Shown here: positions 43,924-55,676 of the stretch, piece by piece
Layout: each line of letters begins with the position of its first letter
How positions within the stretch are numbered: the stretch's first letter is position 1
Source: Bacillus rhizoplanae
GTDB taxonomy: Bacteria; Bacillota; Bacilli; Bacillales; Bacillaceae_G
NCBI RefSeq assembly: GCF_917563915.1
Contig: NZ_CAKJTI010000008.1
Location: forward strand, 62,001 to 126,000
Direction of reading: 5' to 3'
DNA: 64,000 nt
Notes under the pieces: generated by a model
Told to the model about the DNA's origin: nothing
The model's database searches: none
What the model saw: the letters and a program-made list of their open reading frames with translations, nothing else
Made by a program: the position numbers and the translations under genes

Positions 43924-44466
43924 ATGACAAAAAAAGCTGATTTGCTTCTTCACCCTATTCGAATGCGGATTATACAACAATTGCTGCTAGGTAAACCACT
44001 AACGATTGCACAACTTTTAGATGCACTTGGCGATGTTCCTCAAGCTACTTTATATCGTCATATTAATCTTTTAATTGCGGCAAATTTTATTGAGATCATT
44101 AATACGAAAAAAGTTAAAGGAACGGAAGAACGAGTGTTTGCGGTCAAAAAAGAGAACTTACAGGTTCCTGAAAAAGAAATTGAAACGACTTCACAGGAAG
44201 ACCATATTCGCCATTTTTCAGTATTCCACGGTAATTTGCTTCAGTTAGTGACATCGTATCTGACAGAGACTTCCCCAAAACAGTATAAAGAAGATGGATT
44301 CGCTTATTGGTATACACCTATTCATCTGACGGATGGAGAATTTCAGGAACTCGTCCAGTCTATTAATAAGTCTATTGAAAAAGTGATAAATAACAAGTCG
44401 ACGCCTGAACGAACCACTCGAATTTTTGCAGGCATGTTTATTCCACAAAAATCACAAAAAGAATAA
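43924..44466 (+). CDS. ArsR-like helix-turn-helix transcriptional regulator
   Basis: 180 residues. Winged helix at residues 1-75 (LLLHPIRMRIIQQLLLGKPL, TIAQLLDALGDVPQATLYRH for the recognition helix), then a helical C-terminal domain of about 100 residues with no known ligand motif. GGAGAGG seven bases before the ATG at 43924 sets the start; the longer frame begins inside the operator palindrome. First gene of a four-gene operon with a PLDc_N membrane protein and an ABC transporter. Confidence 0.82.
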   Translation: MTKKADLLLHPIRMRIIQQLLLGKPLTIAQLLDALGDVPQATLYRHINLLIAANFIEIINTKKVKGTEERVFAVKKENLQVPEKEIETTSQEDHIRHFSVFHGNLLQLVTSYLTETSPKQYKEDGFAYWYTPIHLTDGEFQELVQSINKSIEKVINNKSTPERTTRIFAGMFIPQKSQKE

Positions 44467-44479
44467 GGAGGAATCGCAA

Positions 44480-44701
44480 ATGCATTATGGTTATGAAATT
44501 GGGATAGAGGAACTTTGGAATTGGTTGCCACTTCTTCTTCCCCTCCTAATTTTACAATTAATTTTAATTTCTGTAGCATTATGGGATTTGTTAAAAAGGG
44601 ATCCTAGCAATGAATACAAATGGCTTTGGGTCGCAATTATTGTTTTTGTTAGTATTTTCGGTCCGATTTTGTATTTCACCGTAGGAAGGAGAGAACGGTA
44701 A
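44480..44701 (+). CDS. PLDc_N-domain small membrane protein (YxlE-like)
   Basis: 73 residues, two membrane segments (LLLPLLILQLILISVALWDL and WLWVAIIVFVSIFGPILYFT) joined by KRDPSNEYK, ending GRRER. This is the phospholipase-D N-terminal membrane domain alone, as in B. subtilis YxlE. AAGGAGGAA precedes the ATG, and one base separates it from the ABC ATPase gene. Confidence 0.85.
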   Translation: MHYGYEIGIEELWNWLPLLLPLLILQLILISVALWDLLKRDPSNEYKWLWVAIIVFVSIFGPILYFTVGRRER

Positions 44702-44702
44702 T

Positions 44703-45602
44703 ATGGGCATAATCCAGGTGAACCATCTTCAAAAAAATTACGGGAATCGTGAAGTCATTAAAGACATTGATTTTCAAATCGGTGACGGTGAATGTGTCGC
44801 TCTCCTTGGTCCAAACGGAGCTGGTAAAACAACTATTATCAAAATGCTTTTAGATATAACAAAACCTACAAGTGGTCAAATTCTATTCCAAGGGGAGCGT
44901 CATGACCAAATGCGTCAGTTTATTGGATACTTGCCGCAACATCCCACTTTCTATCCGTGGATGACAGGAAAGGAATTGCTCGAATTCATGGGTGGACTTT
45001 CAGGTATAGATAAGGAAAGTTTAAAACAACGAATGCACGAATTACTAGACTTAGTGGGGCTGAGTAAAGAGAAGGATAAGCAAATCGGAACCTATTCTGG
45101 AGGAATGAAGCAAAGGTTGGGCATCGCCCAGGCACTCATCCATCAACCTAAGTTACTGATTATGGATGAACCAGTTTCCGCGCTGGATCCACTAGGACGA
45201 AGAGATATGTTGGAATTGCTTAAAGTAATCAAACAGAAATCGACCATTCTTTTTTCCACTCATATCCTGCACGATGCGGAAGAGCTTTGCGATAAGATAC
45301 TTATCTTAAACCAAGGTAAATTGCTTTTTAACAGCTCTATTAATCAAATAATCAAGCAAAATCAACAACCTGTTTTTATTATTCAAGCGCCTCGAGTTAG
45401 CGAGTGGGCTCCACAACTTGAAAACGAAGATATCGTTGAATCCATTGTACAAACAGGTAGTTCCGCAAAAGTGCGTGTTAAAAACATTGAACAGGGAAGA
45501 ATCTGGCTATTAGACAATATTAATCGTTTACAACTGCCAGTTCAAAAGTTCGAACTAGTACAAGAAAGTCTAGAAGAAATCTTTTTAAGGATGGTGAAGT
45601 AA
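44703..45602 (+). CDS. ABC transporter ATP-binding protein (YxlF-like)
   Basis: 299-residue ATPase: Walker A GPNGAGKTT near residues 35-43, signature YSGGMKQR, Walker B LLIMDEPVSALD, and the His switch in FSTHILHD. A C-terminal ~80-residue extension is typical of drug/bacteriocin export ATPases. Pairs with the permease two bases downstream. The operon order PLDc_N-ATPase-permease matches yxlEFG. Confidence 0.92.
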   Translation: MGIIQVNHLQKNYGNREVIKDIDFQIGDGECVALLGPNGAGKTTIIKMLLDITKPTSGQILFQGERHDQMRQFIGYLPQHPTFYPWMTGKELLEFMGGLSGIDKESLKQRMHELLDLVGLSKEKDKQIGTYSGGMKQRLGIAQALIHQPKLLIMDEPVSALDPLGRRDMLELLKVIKQKSTILFSTHILHDAEELCDKILILNQGKLLFNSSINQIIKQNQQPVFIIQAPRVSEWAPQLENEDIVESIVQTGSSAKVRVKNIEQGRIWLLDNINRLQLPVQKFELVQESLEEIFLRMVK

Positions 45603-45604
45603 AC

Positions 45605-46390
45605 ATGAACCACTTATCTGTTCTATTAAACAAAGAATGGCTTGAAGCTCGAAGAAGTTATAAGTTATTGTGGTTTCCTATAGTATTTATGCTTTTAGGA
45701 ATCATTCAGCCTCTTTCATCCTATTATTTACCTCAAATTTTGCAGGTTGCTGGTGGATTGCCTGAAGGTATGAATATTACATTACCTAAGTTTACTGCAG
45801 AAGATGTATTGGCTTCAACCTTAACCAGTCAATTTGATCAATTGGGCTTAATTGTTCTCGTAATTGGTATGATGGGCATCGTTGTATCGGATAAAAACAG
45901 CGGAATGCTGACGTTTATTTTGACACGCAACACAACACTAGGCGCGTATTTGCTGAGCAAGTGGATTGGGCAGGCCGCTATTGTCGCAGGTGCAGTTACA
46001 ACCGGAATGATCACGGCAATATTTTACACATTCTATTTGTATAACTCTGTACCATTAGCTAGAGTCGCGGCAGGGCTTGGCGTCTATTACATTTGGTGCC
46101 TGTTTATGTTAACACTAGCATTAATGATGGGCGTTTTACTATCTAGATCCTCGGCAGTTGCTGTGTTATCAATCTTTGTTCTGATTCTTTTGAAAGCCGT
46201 AACCGCATTTGGATCTGGATTTCAAGTTTTAAATCCCGCGCATTTGACGAATCATGCAGTCAATATCATGATAACCGGCAATGCTTTACCTCACTTATTA
46301 CCAACATTAGCTGTAACGTTATTACTCATAGCATTTTTCCTGTTTTTATCAAAATTCTATTTATCTCGAAAAGAGTTGCCTTCTATGTAA
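45605..46390 (+). CDS. ABC-2 type transporter permease (YxlG-like)
   Basis: 261 residues with six membrane segments: LLWFPIVFMLLGIIQPLSSY, IVLVIGMMGIVV, AAIVAGAVTTGMITAIFYTF, GVYYIWCLFMLTLALMMGVL, AVAVLSIFVLILLKAVTAF, and LLPTLAVTLLLIAFFLFLSK. The first loop is extracytoplasmic and carries DVLASTLTSQFDQ. Partner of the preceding ATPase; the exported substrate is unknown. Confidence 0.88.
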   Translation: MNHLSVLLNKEWLEARRSYKLLWFPIVFMLLGIIQPLSSYYLPQILQVAGGLPEGMNITLPKFTAEDVLASTLTSQFDQLGLIVLVIGMMGIVVSDKNSGMLTFILTRNTTLGAYLLSKWIGQAAIVAGAVTTGMITAIFYTFYLYNSVPLARVAAGLGVYYIWCLFMLTLALMMGVLLSRSSAVAVLSIFVLILLKAVTAFGSGFQVLNPAHLTNHAVNIMITGNALPHLLPTLAVTLLLIAFFLFLSKFYLSRKELPSM

Positions 46391-46450
46391 CTAAATATAT
46401 ATAACAGTAACCTTGATGGAGCATACGTATGAAGAGAACTTAAAAGATAG

Positions 46451-46504
46451 TAAAGTGAAACTTCCATCAGTGGGAGGCTTACTGTCCGTTACTGCGGGAT
46501 AAAT
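46451..46504 (+). repeat. Short 54-bp bcr1-like element
   Basis: GTAAAGTGAAACTTCCATCA, GTGGGAGG, CTTACTGTCCGTTACTGCGG, GATAAA. Downstream of the ABC operon, sense orientation. Confidence 0.88.
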
Positions 46505-46538
46505 GAGTCGTGACATTATAAAAAGGAGTAGATAAAAG

Positions 46539-46895
46539 ATGAGTGTTCAAATTGTATTAGATGATAGTGATTTAATATTGAATATTTCAGGATGGACAGC
46601 GGTTACTACTTTGAGAAAAATGATAAAAGTTCCTTACACTTCAGTCGAAGAAGTACAAGTGGGAAATTTCAAGTTTCCCTGGACAGCTATTAGAAGAACA
46701 GGCATTGCTACATTTGGTTATAAAGCTGGGCTTTTCATTATTGATGAAGAGAAATATTTCTTATCCTATCATGACGCCAATAAAGTAATCATTCTTAGTT
46801 TGAAAGGATATGAGTTTGACAAAATAGTAATTGAAAGCGAAGCTCCAGAACGACTAGCAAACACTATTTTGATGCGTTGCTCTTCACATAAATAA
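46539..46895 (+). CDS. Bacterial PH-domain-like protein
   Basis: 118-residue soluble protein, MSVQIVLDDSDLILNISGWT, all-beta with a terminal helix. VPYTSVEEVQVGNFKFPWTA and KAGLFIIDEEKYFLSYHD resemble the bacterial PH fold (YdjZ/YozB style). Function unknown. AAAAGGAG precedes the ATG. It stands alone between a short repeat and the addA terminator. Confidence 0.7.
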   Translation: MSVQIVLDDSDLILNISGWTAVTTLRKMIKVPYTSVEEVQVGNFKFPWTAIRRTGIATFGYKAGLFIIDEEKYFLSYHDANKVIILSLKGYEFDKIVIESEAPERLANTILMRCSSHK

Positions 46896-47030
46896 TACTC
46901 TTAGAGGGCTTCATGATCCAGATGTTTGGTCTATCACGAGCAATCCCGCTGATTATTCGCAGGATTGCATAGGTTGTAACAGTCGTTGATAATCCATTGT
47001 TAAATAACTTTATTGTCACTTTACAGGGAT

Positions 47031-47069
47031 AACGAAAAAACGGAGGAAATCCCCCTCCGTTTTTTCGTT
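47031..47069. terminator. Terminator between PH gene and addA
   Basis: Perfect 16-bp stem AACGAAAAAACGGAGG / CCTCCGTTTTTTCGTT, seven-base loop. The 240-base gap holds nothing else I can name. Confidence 0.92.
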
Positions 47070-47136
47070 CTTTGTCCAATCAAACTTTAATCAAGTCCAT
47101 GCTTATCTACTTGCGACACACTTATTGAATTTTACC

Positions 47137-50100
47137 TTATTTTACTTGTAATACGTGGCTGCCATCAAAGAAGTATAAATATGTTTCTTTTACTGGTTGA
47201 TGCAAACTTTTCTCAAGTGCTTTACGATAAAGTTCCAACTGTATTTTGTAGCGTTCTTCTAATGTGGATTTCGCTTGTTCAAACCCACCTGGGAACCGAC
47301 CTTCAATTGTATCTGTTTTAAAATCAATTAAAACGATGCCATCCTCTTCTTCAATCATACAATCAATAACACCTTGAACGAGGATCGATTCATCTTGCTC
47401 ATCTTTCCAATCTTGATATGCTTCCTCTGCTGATAACATCATCGTAAATGGCACTTCGCGCTCTACATTTTCTGCAGCTAATACGCGTTTACCTAATTCT
47501 GTTTCAAAAAACGCAACAATTTTTTCCGGCGCTATTTCTTCTGCTTGTTCAAATGTTAAGAGCTCTTTATTTACCATTTCAGCAATTTGTTCCTGAATGA
47601 TTTCAATTGTTATTGCTTTTGCTAAGTTTACATGCTGCATAACAGTATGAACAGCCGTCCCGCGCTCTGCATACGTCAGCCCTTTTTTCTCCATGAAACG
47701 CGGGCGTGTTTCAATCGGTGCACGAACTCGTTTTATAAACGTTGTATCACTGCCTTCTTCCACTTGATAGTTTCGTTTAATTTCCGTAACAGATTGCTTT
47801 GCTCGGTGCGTTGCTGCATCTTGGAATCCATACTGCCATGTTAATCTTTCATACACTTCGTCTTTTTGTTCACTGCACACAGAAACCGACTTTTGTTCTC
47901 GAAGCGCTTCTAATAGCTCTTGCTTTTCTTCTTTTAGTGGCTCCGGTGCTTGCAATCCCGCTCCGTCAATTGCTTCTACTTTCCAGTTCGCATCATACTC
48001 ATATATATCAGTTGGAATATTTCCTTGTCCCATCTCAAAAAGCATATCACTATCTCTATGTCTGCATAATGACGGTGCAATCCAATCTAAATAACAAGTT
48101 GCTCCGGCACGTACATAATCCGGCAATAACCAGTCGGTATGCTCACGTGCATCGAGCCATTTTTGTATTTCTTTTTCTTTATCTTTTACTGTCCCAATTA
48201 AAATGAGCTTTTCTTTCGCACGTGTTAAAGCTACATATAGCACACGCATTTCCTCTGCAATGAGCTCCATTTTCATTTTCCGCTTAATCGCTAGCTGTGA
48301 TAATGTCGTATATTTAATACGCTTTTTCGGATCAATAAACTGCGAGCCAAATCCAAAATCTTTATGCAGCAAGAAACGCTTCATTAAATCTTGTGTGTTA
48401 AAACGTCTTCCAAGTCCTGCCACAAACACAACCGGAAACTCTAATCCCTTACTTTTATGAATGGTCATAATACGAACAACATCCTCTTGTTCTCCAAGAG
48501 CACGCGCTGTACCCATATCATCACCGCGTTCTAAAATACGTTCAATAAAACGTAAGAAGCGGAATAAACCGCGAAATGAAGTCGCTTCATATTGGCGAGC
48601 GCGATCATATAACACGCGGAGGTTTGCTTGACGCTGCTTACCAGCAGGAAGACCACCCACAAAGTCATAATAGCCTGTTTCCCGGTACACTTTCCAAATT
48701 AAATCAGAGAGCGACTGCTGACGAGCAAATTCACGCCAAACTTGCAAATGTTCGTAAAACCATAACACCTTCTCATGCAATTCTTTCTCTTCTTCTAACG
48801 GTGATCCTTGCAAGAAAGAGCGCATCACTTCATAAAAGGAGCCCTTTTTCCCGTGAGTACGTAACATTGCAAGGTCTTCGTCTGTTAATCCAACTATAGG
48901 TGAACGCAGAACAGCTGCTAACGGAATATCTTGCGCTGGATTATCAATTACGCGAAACAAATTCATCATAATATTCACTTCTGTCGCTTCAAAATAGCCA
49001 GTCGAAAGCTCTGCATAAACCGGAATTCCTTGTTGTTTTAATTCTTCCATAATTTGCGGCGCCCATGGCATAGAGCGCAGTAAAATAACAAAATCACGGT
49101 AAGTAACGGGGCGCATACCATTTGTTTTTCGGTCATACACTTCATAACCAGAATCGACCATTTCCTTTATTCTTTGCGCAATGAGGCGTGCTTCTAATTG
49201 TGCTTTTTCTAATCCCACGCCTTCCTCTTCATCCACTGCTGTGCTGTCTGATTGATGAATAAATAACAGCTCTGCTGATGTATCCGCTCCGTCTGGATAA
49301 CTTGCTCCAAGTTTCAACTCAGCGTCTTCATCATAATCAATCTCCCCGACAGCCTCGCCCATAATTTGTTTAAAAATAAAATTTGTCCCTGCTAGTACTT
49401 CATGACGGCTGCGGAAGTTTTTTGCTAAATCAATTTTCATGCCGCCATCTATACCTTCAGATGTAAAGCGTCTATACTTCCCTAAAAACAATCCTGGTTC
49501 TGCTAAACGAAAACGATATATGGACTGTTTTACATCGCCCACCATAAATAAATTGCCGTCTTGCTCAGAGTCTTTTGTTACTAGTTTAATAATGGATTCT
49601 TGTACAAAGTTTGTATCTTGATATTCATCGACAAGCACTTCTGTAAATTTATTACGATATTGCCACGCAACTGGTGATGGGCGAATGTCTCCCTCGCTCG
49701 AACGTTCACTTAAAATTTGCAAGCAAAAATGCTCTAAATCTGTAAAATCAACTATCCCTTTATCACGCTTAATTACTTGAAACTGTTCGGTAAATATTTT
49801 CACGAGATCAACAAGCTTTTGCAGTACGGGATGCATATCTTGAAAATCACGTAAAAAGCTTTCTGGACTGCGGCTAAATAATTCTTCGTGCAATTTCTTT
49901 ACTACATCCTTCGCTTTATTACGTAAAGAATCAACCTGTTCCACAATCACTTCATTATAATCACTCTTTTTAATGCGCTTTAACGTTTGCCAAGAAGCCG
50001 TTTGCATCGCTTCGTATGTGCTTGTCCAAGATTCATTCGCTGCCCCGGACAAGTTCTGAAGTAACAGGAGATCAGCTTGCAACGTTTCAACGCGCGGTGC

Positions 50101-50862
50101 TGGTCCATCTGGTAACATCGCAAGTTCGATTGCTTTTTCTACATATTGTTTTGCCGTTTGAAGCTGAACCTTTACATCTTCCAATAAATACGAGGCACAT
50201 ATAAGATTTTCAATTGTTTTTCCCTCTACGTCATATGCTTCAACCAATTTATCAAGCCAACCGTTTGGATCTGGATGTGCTCTAGATTCTGTATGGAGTG
50301 CTAAAATCATGCGCTGCAGGTCATCATCACTACGGTCGCTCGTATAACGATCGACAAGTTCAAAAAACAATTCATTCTGCTGCATGCCGTACTCTGCTTC
50401 TAATATGTCATCCAGTACTTCTTCTTTTAATAGTTCATTTTCCGTCTCATTCGCAATGCGAAAACGCGGATCAATATCGAGCATATAATAATACGTACGA
50501 ATCACTTGTAAACAGAAAGAATGGATTGTCGAAATAGATGCCCGGTTAAGCAGACTTAACTGTTTTCGAATGTGCGGTGAGGCTGGATCATCAATTAATA
50601 CTTTTTCTAAAGCCTCACCAATTCGGTTTTTCATCTCTTGCGCCGCTGCATTTGTAAATGTCACAACAAGTAAACGATCGACATCAACTGGATTGTCCTC
50701 CCGAATCATTTTACGGATAATGCGTTCAACAAGTACCGCTGTTTTCCCGGACCCAGCTGCAGCTGCAACTAAAATATCACGGCCATCAGCAACGATCGCT
50801 TTCCACTGATCATCGGTCCACTGACTTCCTTCTGGTTTTGCTGGCCAAGTTTGTATCGTCAT
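47137..50862 (-). CDS. addA: ATP-dependent helicase/nuclease subunit A
   Basis: RecBCD-type end-resection enzyme, 1241 residues. UvrD/SF1 helicase N-terminal half with Walker [12 protein letters not shown] (about residues 34-44), motif [23 protein letters not shown] and [21 protein letters not shown] RecB-type nuclease lies at the C-terminus with [23 protein letters not shown] (metal-binding Asp and catalytic Lys). The ATG overlaps the addB stop by four bases (ATGA). Transcribed after addB. Confidence 0.97.
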   Translation of the reverse strand: MTIQTWPAKPEGSQWTDDQWKAIVADGRDILVAAAAGSGKTAVLVERIIRKMIREDNPVDVDRLLVVTFTNAAAQEMKNRIGEALEKVLIDDPASPHIRKQLSLLNRASISTIHSFCLQVIRTYYYMLDIDPRFRIANETENELLKEEVLDDILEAEYGMQQNELFFELVDRYTSDRSDDDLQRMILALHTESRAHPDPNGWLDKLVEAYDVEGKTIENLICASYLLEDVKVQLQTAKQYVEKAIELAMLPDGPAPRVETLQADLLLLQNLSGAANESWTSTYEAMQTASWQTLKRIKKSDYNEVIVEQVDSLRNKAKDVVKKLHEELFSRSPESFLRDFQDMHPVLQKLVDLVKIFTEQFQVIKRDKGIVDFTDLEHFCLQILSERSSEGDIRPSPVAWQYRNKFTEVLVDEYQDTNFVQESIIKLVTKDSEQDGNLFMVGDVKQSIYRFRLAEPGLFLGKYRRFTSEGIDGGMKIDLAKNFRSRHEVLAGTNFIFKQIMGEAVGEIDYDEDAELKLGASYPDGADTSAELLFIHQSDSTAVDEEEGVGLEKAQLEARLIAQRIKEMVDSGYEVYDRKTNGMRPVTYRDFVILLRSMPWAPQIMEELKQQGIPVYAELSTGYFEATEVNIMMNLFRVIDNPAQDIPLAAVLRSPIVGLTDEDLAMLRTHGKKGSFYEVMRSFLQGSPLEEEKELHEKVLWFYEHLQVWREFARQQSLSDLIWKVYRETGYYDFVGGLPAGKQRQANLRVLYDRARQYEATSFRGLFRFLRFIERILERGDDMGTARALGEQEDVVRIMTIHKSKGLEFPVVFVAGLGRRFNTQDLMKRFLLHKDFGFGSQFIDPKKRIKYTTLSQLAIKRKMKMELIAEEMRVLYVALTRAKEKLILIGTVKDKEKEIQKWLDAREHTDWLLPDYVRAGATCYLDWIAPSLCRHRDSDMLFEMGQGNIPTDIYEYDANWKVEAIDGAGLQAPEPLKEEKQELLEALREQKSVSVCSEQKDEVYERLTWQYGFQDAATHRAKQSVTEIKRNYQVEEGSDTTFIKRVRAPIETRPRFMEKKGLTYAERGTAVHTVMQHVNLAKAITIEIIQEQIAEMVNKELLTFEQAEEIAPEKIVAFFETELGKRVLAAENVEREVPFTMMLSAEEAYQDWKDEQDESILVQGVIDCMIEEEDGIVLIDFKTDTIEGRFPGGFEQAKSTLEERYKIQLELYRKALEKSLHQPVKETYLYFFDGSHVLQVK

Positions 50863-53800
50863 GACTGGGTCCCCTCTCTCATTTTCTCTAACGCTTCACT
50901 ATCTTTCATATCTTGTAACGCTCTATATTTGTTATCTTCTAGAGACTCATCAAATTGACAAACAGAGCGGAAATTACAAAACGTACATGCCGTTTTGTTC
51001 CCCATTTTATACGGTGCAATATCAATTACACCTTCTGTAATATCTGTCCCAATGTTTTCAAATGTACGATGTACGTATTTTTGCAGTACATCAAATTCTT
51101 GTTCACTTGCAATATCAGAACGTGCGCTAAAGCTGCCATCTTTTTTGAGGCCCGCTGAAATAATATTAGAGCTTCCTGTCGTTAATGTGTTATCCATTAA
51201 CCGAACAACATCAGCATCTCCAAGGACAAGCCCTTTCATTTTAAATTTCTTTAAAATCTCTTGTTCAATTTCAATCTCTGATACGTCACCTTTCATTTCA
51301 ACAATTGGATTATGAATATGGAAATAAAGGACTCCTGCAGGATTTGCAGTTCCGCCTTGTTTCATCCATTTGCTTGCGTTTGTCGTAACAACGTCTAAAT
51401 ACGTCAGCATCTGCAGCGCTAAGCCGTAATATACTTCCGTTAAATCTAGTTTTTTAGCGCTCGATTTATAATCAATAATACGTAAAAACGTTCCCGTTTC
51501 ATCTTCTGCTTTATCAACACGGTCAATTCGGCCGACTACTTCCATTTTCACACCACTTGGTAGTTCAAATTGCATAGCTGGCAATGAATTTGTTCCACCC
51601 ATACCGAATCCTACTTCTAAATCAACAGGTACAAATCCGCTCGACTTTGCATGCTCTCTTAAAACAAGTGAAGTACGGAAAATAATTTGCTGCAATTTAT
51701 GTTTTAAATAATGATGACGATTCGAACTTAATAAAATTTGACGCTGTAAAAGCGGTGCTAATTCCTCAATGACTGTGACAGAAAGATATTCACACTCTTT
51801 TACTGTTAAATCAGCCCAAGTACGCTTTTCTTTCAACAGCTTATCAGCAATCTTTTTCAAAGCTGCATGGAACAGTTCCCCGATATCTGGTGCATCTAAT
51901 TTAAAAATATCACGTTCTTTCAAAGATAATCCATGCTGCGCAAAATGTGCATACGCACAGCGATTAAAGAGTTCCATACGTGATACGCTGCCTTTAATTT
52001 TGTCACCGTATAACTCCTGACTTACAGTGTTACTCAACTTACGAGCCCGGTTTCGATAAAATAAACTTGATAACACACGGCTACTCTTCTGCTTCCATTC
52101 TGGCGACGTAACATAAAAGTTGTATACGTCCCACCAAAAAGAAAGATTCCCTTCAAAACCGTATCGTTTCCAGTTTTGCAGTTGCTGCGTTAAATACGAA
52201 AGTGTCACTTCTGGCGTTGCAACATATGAAATTTGCTCACGAGATGACAAATCATTTACATCATTCGTTAAAAATATTTCGGCTGCAGAAGGAAACATTC
52301 TTTTCATCTTCTTTATGAAACTAGATGCTAGTAATGTTTTCCCTTCTTCGTCTGCGAGCGGGCAAGAAATATATAACTTCTCAGCTGCCCTAGTAACCGC
52401 TTGATAAATGACAAATTGTTCATCTAATAACTTTTGCCGCGCTGTTGGTGCAAGTTCTATTCCCGCTGAAACAAGTACTTCTCGTTCTTCATCAGATAAT
52501 ACACCATCATCTGATGGCGCAGCTGGAATAATCCCTTCGTTTGCTCCAATCACAAATGCTGCCCGAATGTTAGAAAGACGAGAACGGTCAATATTTGCAA
52601 TTAAAACTTGATCTAAAGACGGCGGAATATTAGCAAACTGGAGTGATTCTAATCCTGTCGTCATAACATTTACAAACATAGAAAGAGACATTTTCTCTTC
52701 TCCAAGCATTTCAACGCACGTATCCAGAAGCGTAATCACTTGTTCCCACACTTGGTCATGATCATTCGCAAATAAGAAGTTCCCTTCTTCTTCTGCTCGC
52801 AAGCGTAACTCTTCTAATTTTTTCGGAACGTCTAGCTCTTCTAAAAATAAATAGACCGCTTCACACATGCTCATCGTTGTTGCTGCTCGTTTTAATCGCT
52901 TTTGCAAGCGAATAATAGGTGTGCGAACAATCTCACGAAGGCGGTTAATCTTTTCTTCCATTTCTCGTTCGTTATCTGTTTGGCCGCCATGTACACCATC
53001 TAATGAGCGGTAACGACGATATGTCCATGGTTCTTCTGAAGTCCACCGTTTCCCTTGTACCCCATACGCTAAACAGTAATTTTCAAATTCATCCATTTCA
53101 TCACGTATTCTCGCTTTATTCACATCTAACGGGTACAACAGTTCGGTTTTCGCGCAGCGAAATACCGCATCGTAACGCCAATTCCCACTAATGACTTCTA
53201 AGGCTGAGCGAATTAACTCAATTAATGGATGATGAAGCATCGGACGTTTTTCATCAATAAATAATGGTATATTATAATCAACGAACAACGTCTTGATCAT
53301 ATCGTAATAGCTTTCACCATTGCGAAGAAGAACAGCTATATCACGATAACGACAGCCTTCTTCTGCTACTAACCTACGAATTTCGCGCGCAACACCTTCC
53401 ACCTCTGCCCGCAAATTAGCCGCAGAATATAGTGTAATCTGTGATTCTCCTTGAAATTCTGCATACGGACGAGAATCATAATGCGCCTCTAAATGCGCAA
53501 GTGCTCTTGAAATAAAGCGCGGTTGTTCTCTCATTATAATTGTATCTTCAATAATGATTTTCTCTTCCCTTGCTACTTCCTTTACTTTTTCATATGTTAT
53601 AAGCGTCTGGTAAAATAAATCTAGCTCATTCGCCTTGCTTGATAGCGTTTGTTCAGCGAGCGTTAATGCAATTGTTATTTTTGCCCCGCATCTTAATAGT
53701 TGTCTTACAATTTCTAACTCTTGTGGTGAAAATGTATGAAATCCATCAATATAAATAATGCTATCTTTCACATACTCTGAATGTGGAAGTTTTTCAAATA

Positions 53801-54368
53801 AAAGCTGCATGTAATCTTCCGAATCTAAGTATTTTCCAATTAACGCTCGTTCAAAATCATCATACAGAAGCTGCAAGTCATACATTTTATTTGCCAGCAA
53901 TTTCTGTTCATTTCCACTGCTATGAGCGTCTAACTCTTGCCACATCGCATACACATTTGACGGCGTTAAATTGTAGCGTTTAAATTCAGCAATCATACTG
54001 CCAAGTTGTTCAAAAAATCCGTTTTGCTCCGCTGCTTTTTGGAAGACATATAATTCTTCTTTACGCGCCTCCACAATTTTACGAAGCAACATGTGCACGC
54101 CAGATTCATCAATATGAAGGCGACTTGCTCCGCCCACTTCCTGTAGCACCTTCCACGCTAAACGAGAAAAACTAAATACTTGCGCACGAATCGAGCCGCT
54201 CACATTTCCATTAATTAATGCTTGCTGCGTTTGGAACGTCATCTGCTCTGGCACAAGATATAAAATTGTTTCACCTTTTGGGCGATGCTGCAGTGCTTGT
54301 TGTACTTCTTGCAAACACAATGTACTCTTTCCACTTCCAGCTCGTCCTATAATAAATCGAAGTGACAT
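50859..54368 (-). CDS. addB: ATP-dependent helicase/nuclease subunit B
   Basis: Partner of AddA, 1169 residues. N-terminal [10 protein letters not shown]-loop (about 8-16), a degenerate helicase core, and a C-terminal nuclease with [16 protein letters not shown]. It also has an iron-sulfur staple: Cys in [13 protein letters not shown] plus [10 protein letters not shown] near the end (Cys-x2-Cys-x5-Cys). All expected cysteines are present. AAAGGCGGG precedes the ATG. The order yhjE-sip-addB-addA matches B. subtilis. Confidence 0.97.
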   Translation of the reverse strand: MSLRFIIGRAGSGKSTLCLQEVQQALQHRPKGETILYLVPEQMTFQTQQALINGNVSGSIRAQVFSFSRLAWKVLQEVGGASRLHIDESGVHMLLRKIVEARKEELYVFQKAAEQNGFFEQLGSMIAEFKRYNLTPSNVYAMWQELDAHSSGNEQKLLANKMYDLQLLYDDFERALIGKYLDSEDYMQLLFEKLPHSEYVKDSIIYIDGFHTFSPQELEIVRQLLRCGAKITIALTLAEQTLSSKANELDLFYQTLITYEKVKEVAREEKIIIEDTIIMREQPRFISRALAHLEAHYDSRPYAEFQGESQITLYSAANLRAEVEGVAREIRRLVAEEGCRYRDIAVLLRNGESYYDMIKTLFVDYNIPLFIDEKRPMLHHPLIELIRSALEVISGNWRYDAVFRCAKTELLYPLDVNKARIRDEMDEFENYCLAYGVQGKRWTSEEPWTYRRYRSLDGVHGGQTDNEREMEEKINRLREIVRTPIIRLQKRLKRAATTMSMCEAVYLFLEELDVPKKLEELRLRAEEEGNFLFANDHDQVWEQVITLLDTCVEMLGEEKMSLSMFVNVMTTGLESLQFANIPPSLDQVLIANIDRSRLSNIRAAFVIGANEGIIPAAPSDDGVLSDEEREVLVSAGIELAPTARQKLLDEQFVIYQAVTRAAEKLYISCPLADEEGKTLLASSFIKKMKRMFPSAAEIFLTNDVNDLSSREQISYVATPEVTLSYLTQQLQNWKRYGFEGNLSFWWDVYNFYVTSPEWKQKSSRVLSSLFYRNRARKLSNTVSQELYGDKIKGSVSRMELFNRCAYAHFAQHGLSLKERDIFKLDAPDIGELFHAALKKIADKLLKEKRTWADLTVKECEYLSVTVIEELAPLLQRQILLSSNRHHYLKHKLQQIIFRTSLVLREHAKSSGFVPVDLEVGFGMGGTNSLPAMQFELPSGVKMEVVGRIDRVDKAEDETGTFLRIIDYKSSAKKLDLTEVYYGLALQMLTYLDVVTTNASKWMKQGGTANPAGVLYFHIHNPIVEMKGDVSEIEIEQEILKKFKMKGLVLGDADVVRLMDNTLTTGSSNIISAGLKKDGSFSARSDIASEQEFDVLQKYVHRTFENIGTDITEGVIDIAPYKMGNKTACTFCNFRSVCQFDESLEDNKYRALQDMKDSEALEKMREGTQS

Positions 54369-54425
54369 GTAAACCCGCCTTTCTATAAATAAACCTCTAT
54401 CAATCAGGATATATCAGAAAAAGAA

Positions 54426-54449
54426 GGTAATTCGAAATTTCGAATTACC
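54426..54449 (-). terminator. Terminator after signal peptidase gene
   Basis: Perfect 24-base palindrome (arm GGTAATTCGAAA) overlapping the stop codon, then CTTCTTTTTC on the minus strand. Confidence 0.85.
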
Positions 54450-55011
54450 CTTTAGAGAAATTTGTTTGTACTTCATTGATTGGCCAATAGCGCAAATCAA
54501 CTTTTCCAACAACTTGTTCTATTTTTACAAATCCGAAGTGACGACTATCCCAACTTCCTAAACGATTATCTCCTATTACAAAGATAAATCCCTGCGGAAC
54601 AACCTTTTCTCCCGTTAACTCTTCTAGAGTAAAATCACCTGTTAGCTGTCGTCCATGAATTTGCTTTTTATATGCATCTAAATATGGTTCTTCAATAAAT
54701 TTTCCGTTAATATATAGTTTATCATGTTTGTATGAAATTTGGTCCCCTGGCAGACCGATAATTCGCTTCACATAATCTTCCTGTTTATTTGCATGAAAGA
54801 CAACAACATCAAAACGGTTTAACTCATCAAGTCGATAACCAACTTTGTTCACGATCAGCATGTTACCATCTTGAAGTGTAGGCATCATCGATTTTCCTTC
54901 CACAACATACGTTGCAAAGAAAAAAGTGCGAAAAAATACAGCTAATAAAACACCTATAAAAATGGTTCTCATCCACTCTACGCTTTCTTTTTTCCACTTT
55001 CGCTTCATCAT
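54445..55011 (-). CDS. Signal peptidase I
   Basis: Membrane-bound leader peptidase, 188 residues. One N-terminal membrane anchor (TIFIGVLLAVFFRTFFFATY), then the catalytic Ser in VEGKSMMPTL and Lys in DYVKRIIGLPGD. The closing box GDNRLGSWDSRHFGFV is also present. It is a P-type (prokaryotic) enzyme with the Ser/Lys dyad. GGGAAGTGG lies before two adjacent ATGs. It corresponds to B. subtilis sipV by position. Confidence 0.95.
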   Translation of the reverse strand: MMKRKWKKESVEWMRTIFIGVLLAVFFRTFFFATYVVEGKSMMPTLQDGNMLIVNKVGYRLDELNRFDVVVFHANKQEDYVKRIIGLPGDQISYKHDKLYINGKFIEEPYLDAYKKQIHGRQLTGDFTLEELTGEKVVPQGFIFVIGDNRLGSWDSRHFGFVKIEQVVGKVDLRYWPINEVQTNFSKG

Positions 55012-55061
55012 GCCACTTCCCTTTCCCTTTTCTATAACAGGGCTGCACTAACTTACGAAGT

Positions 55062-55661
55062 CTAATCTCTACTCAGTTCAAGCTTTACTTCAACTTTCTT
55101 TCCGACATACCATAAAATAAAAATGACACCGAGTACAATAACTGTTTTTACTGGGTTATGCATAAAAGAAGCAAGATCATGCCCAACGTAACTTAGCACG
55201 AAAACCATCACAAGCTTACCGAGAGAGAGAGCTAAAACAAATTGCCGTTTACTAATACGCGATAATCCTGCTACAACATTAATGAGTGCTGATGGTGTAA
55301 ACGGAAAACAAAGTAAAAGAAAGATTGGTGCAAATCCTTTTCGCTCAATCCATGTCATCGCACTGCGTACTTGTGGATGCTTATTTACAAAAGCGAAAAA
55401 ACGACTTCTGCCAAAACGACGAATGATAAAGAATACAAGCAATGCTCCTATACATGATCCGAGCCATGAATAGAAAAAGCCAAGCCATAATCCAAAAGCA
55501 ACCGCATTTGCCATAACAAATAAAAAGAGCGGCAAAGCTGGAATAAACGCTTCGATCATCGGAAGACCCATTCCAATTAACGGGCCAAACGCCTGGTAGC
55601 TTTCTAACACATGTTTCAAATTTTCTATTGTGAAATATTCTTTGATTGTTTGAAAATCCAT
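55062..55661 (-). CDS. yhjE: TVP38/TMEM64 (VTT-domain) membrane protein YhjE-like
   Basis: 199 residues, five to six membrane segments. VTT/DedA-like core: GMGLPMIEAFIPALPLFLFV, FGLWLGFFYSWLGSCIGALL and FLLLCFPFTPSALINVVAGL with the conserved FTPSALIN. It is in the same position as B. subtilis yhjE upstream of the signal peptidase and addBA. Probably a lipid-related transporter by family; no direct evidence here. Confidence 0.88.
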   Translation of the reverse strand: MDFQTIKEYFTIENLKHVLESYQAFGPLIGMGLPMIEAFIPALPLFLFVMANAVAFGLWLGFFYSWLGSCIGALLVFFIIRRFGRSRFFAFVNKHPQVRSAMTWIERKGFAPIFLLLCFPFTPSALINVVAGLSRISKRQFVLALSLGKLVMVFVLSYVGHDLASFMHNPVKTVIVLGVIFILWYVGKKVEVKLELSRD

Positions 55662-55676
55662 TCTACTCTGTACCCC

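Noticed and set aside
47632-54000. Several plus-strand frames of 60-135 codons opposite addA and addB
   Set aside because: Shadows of the coding strand without ribosome sites or recognisable families.
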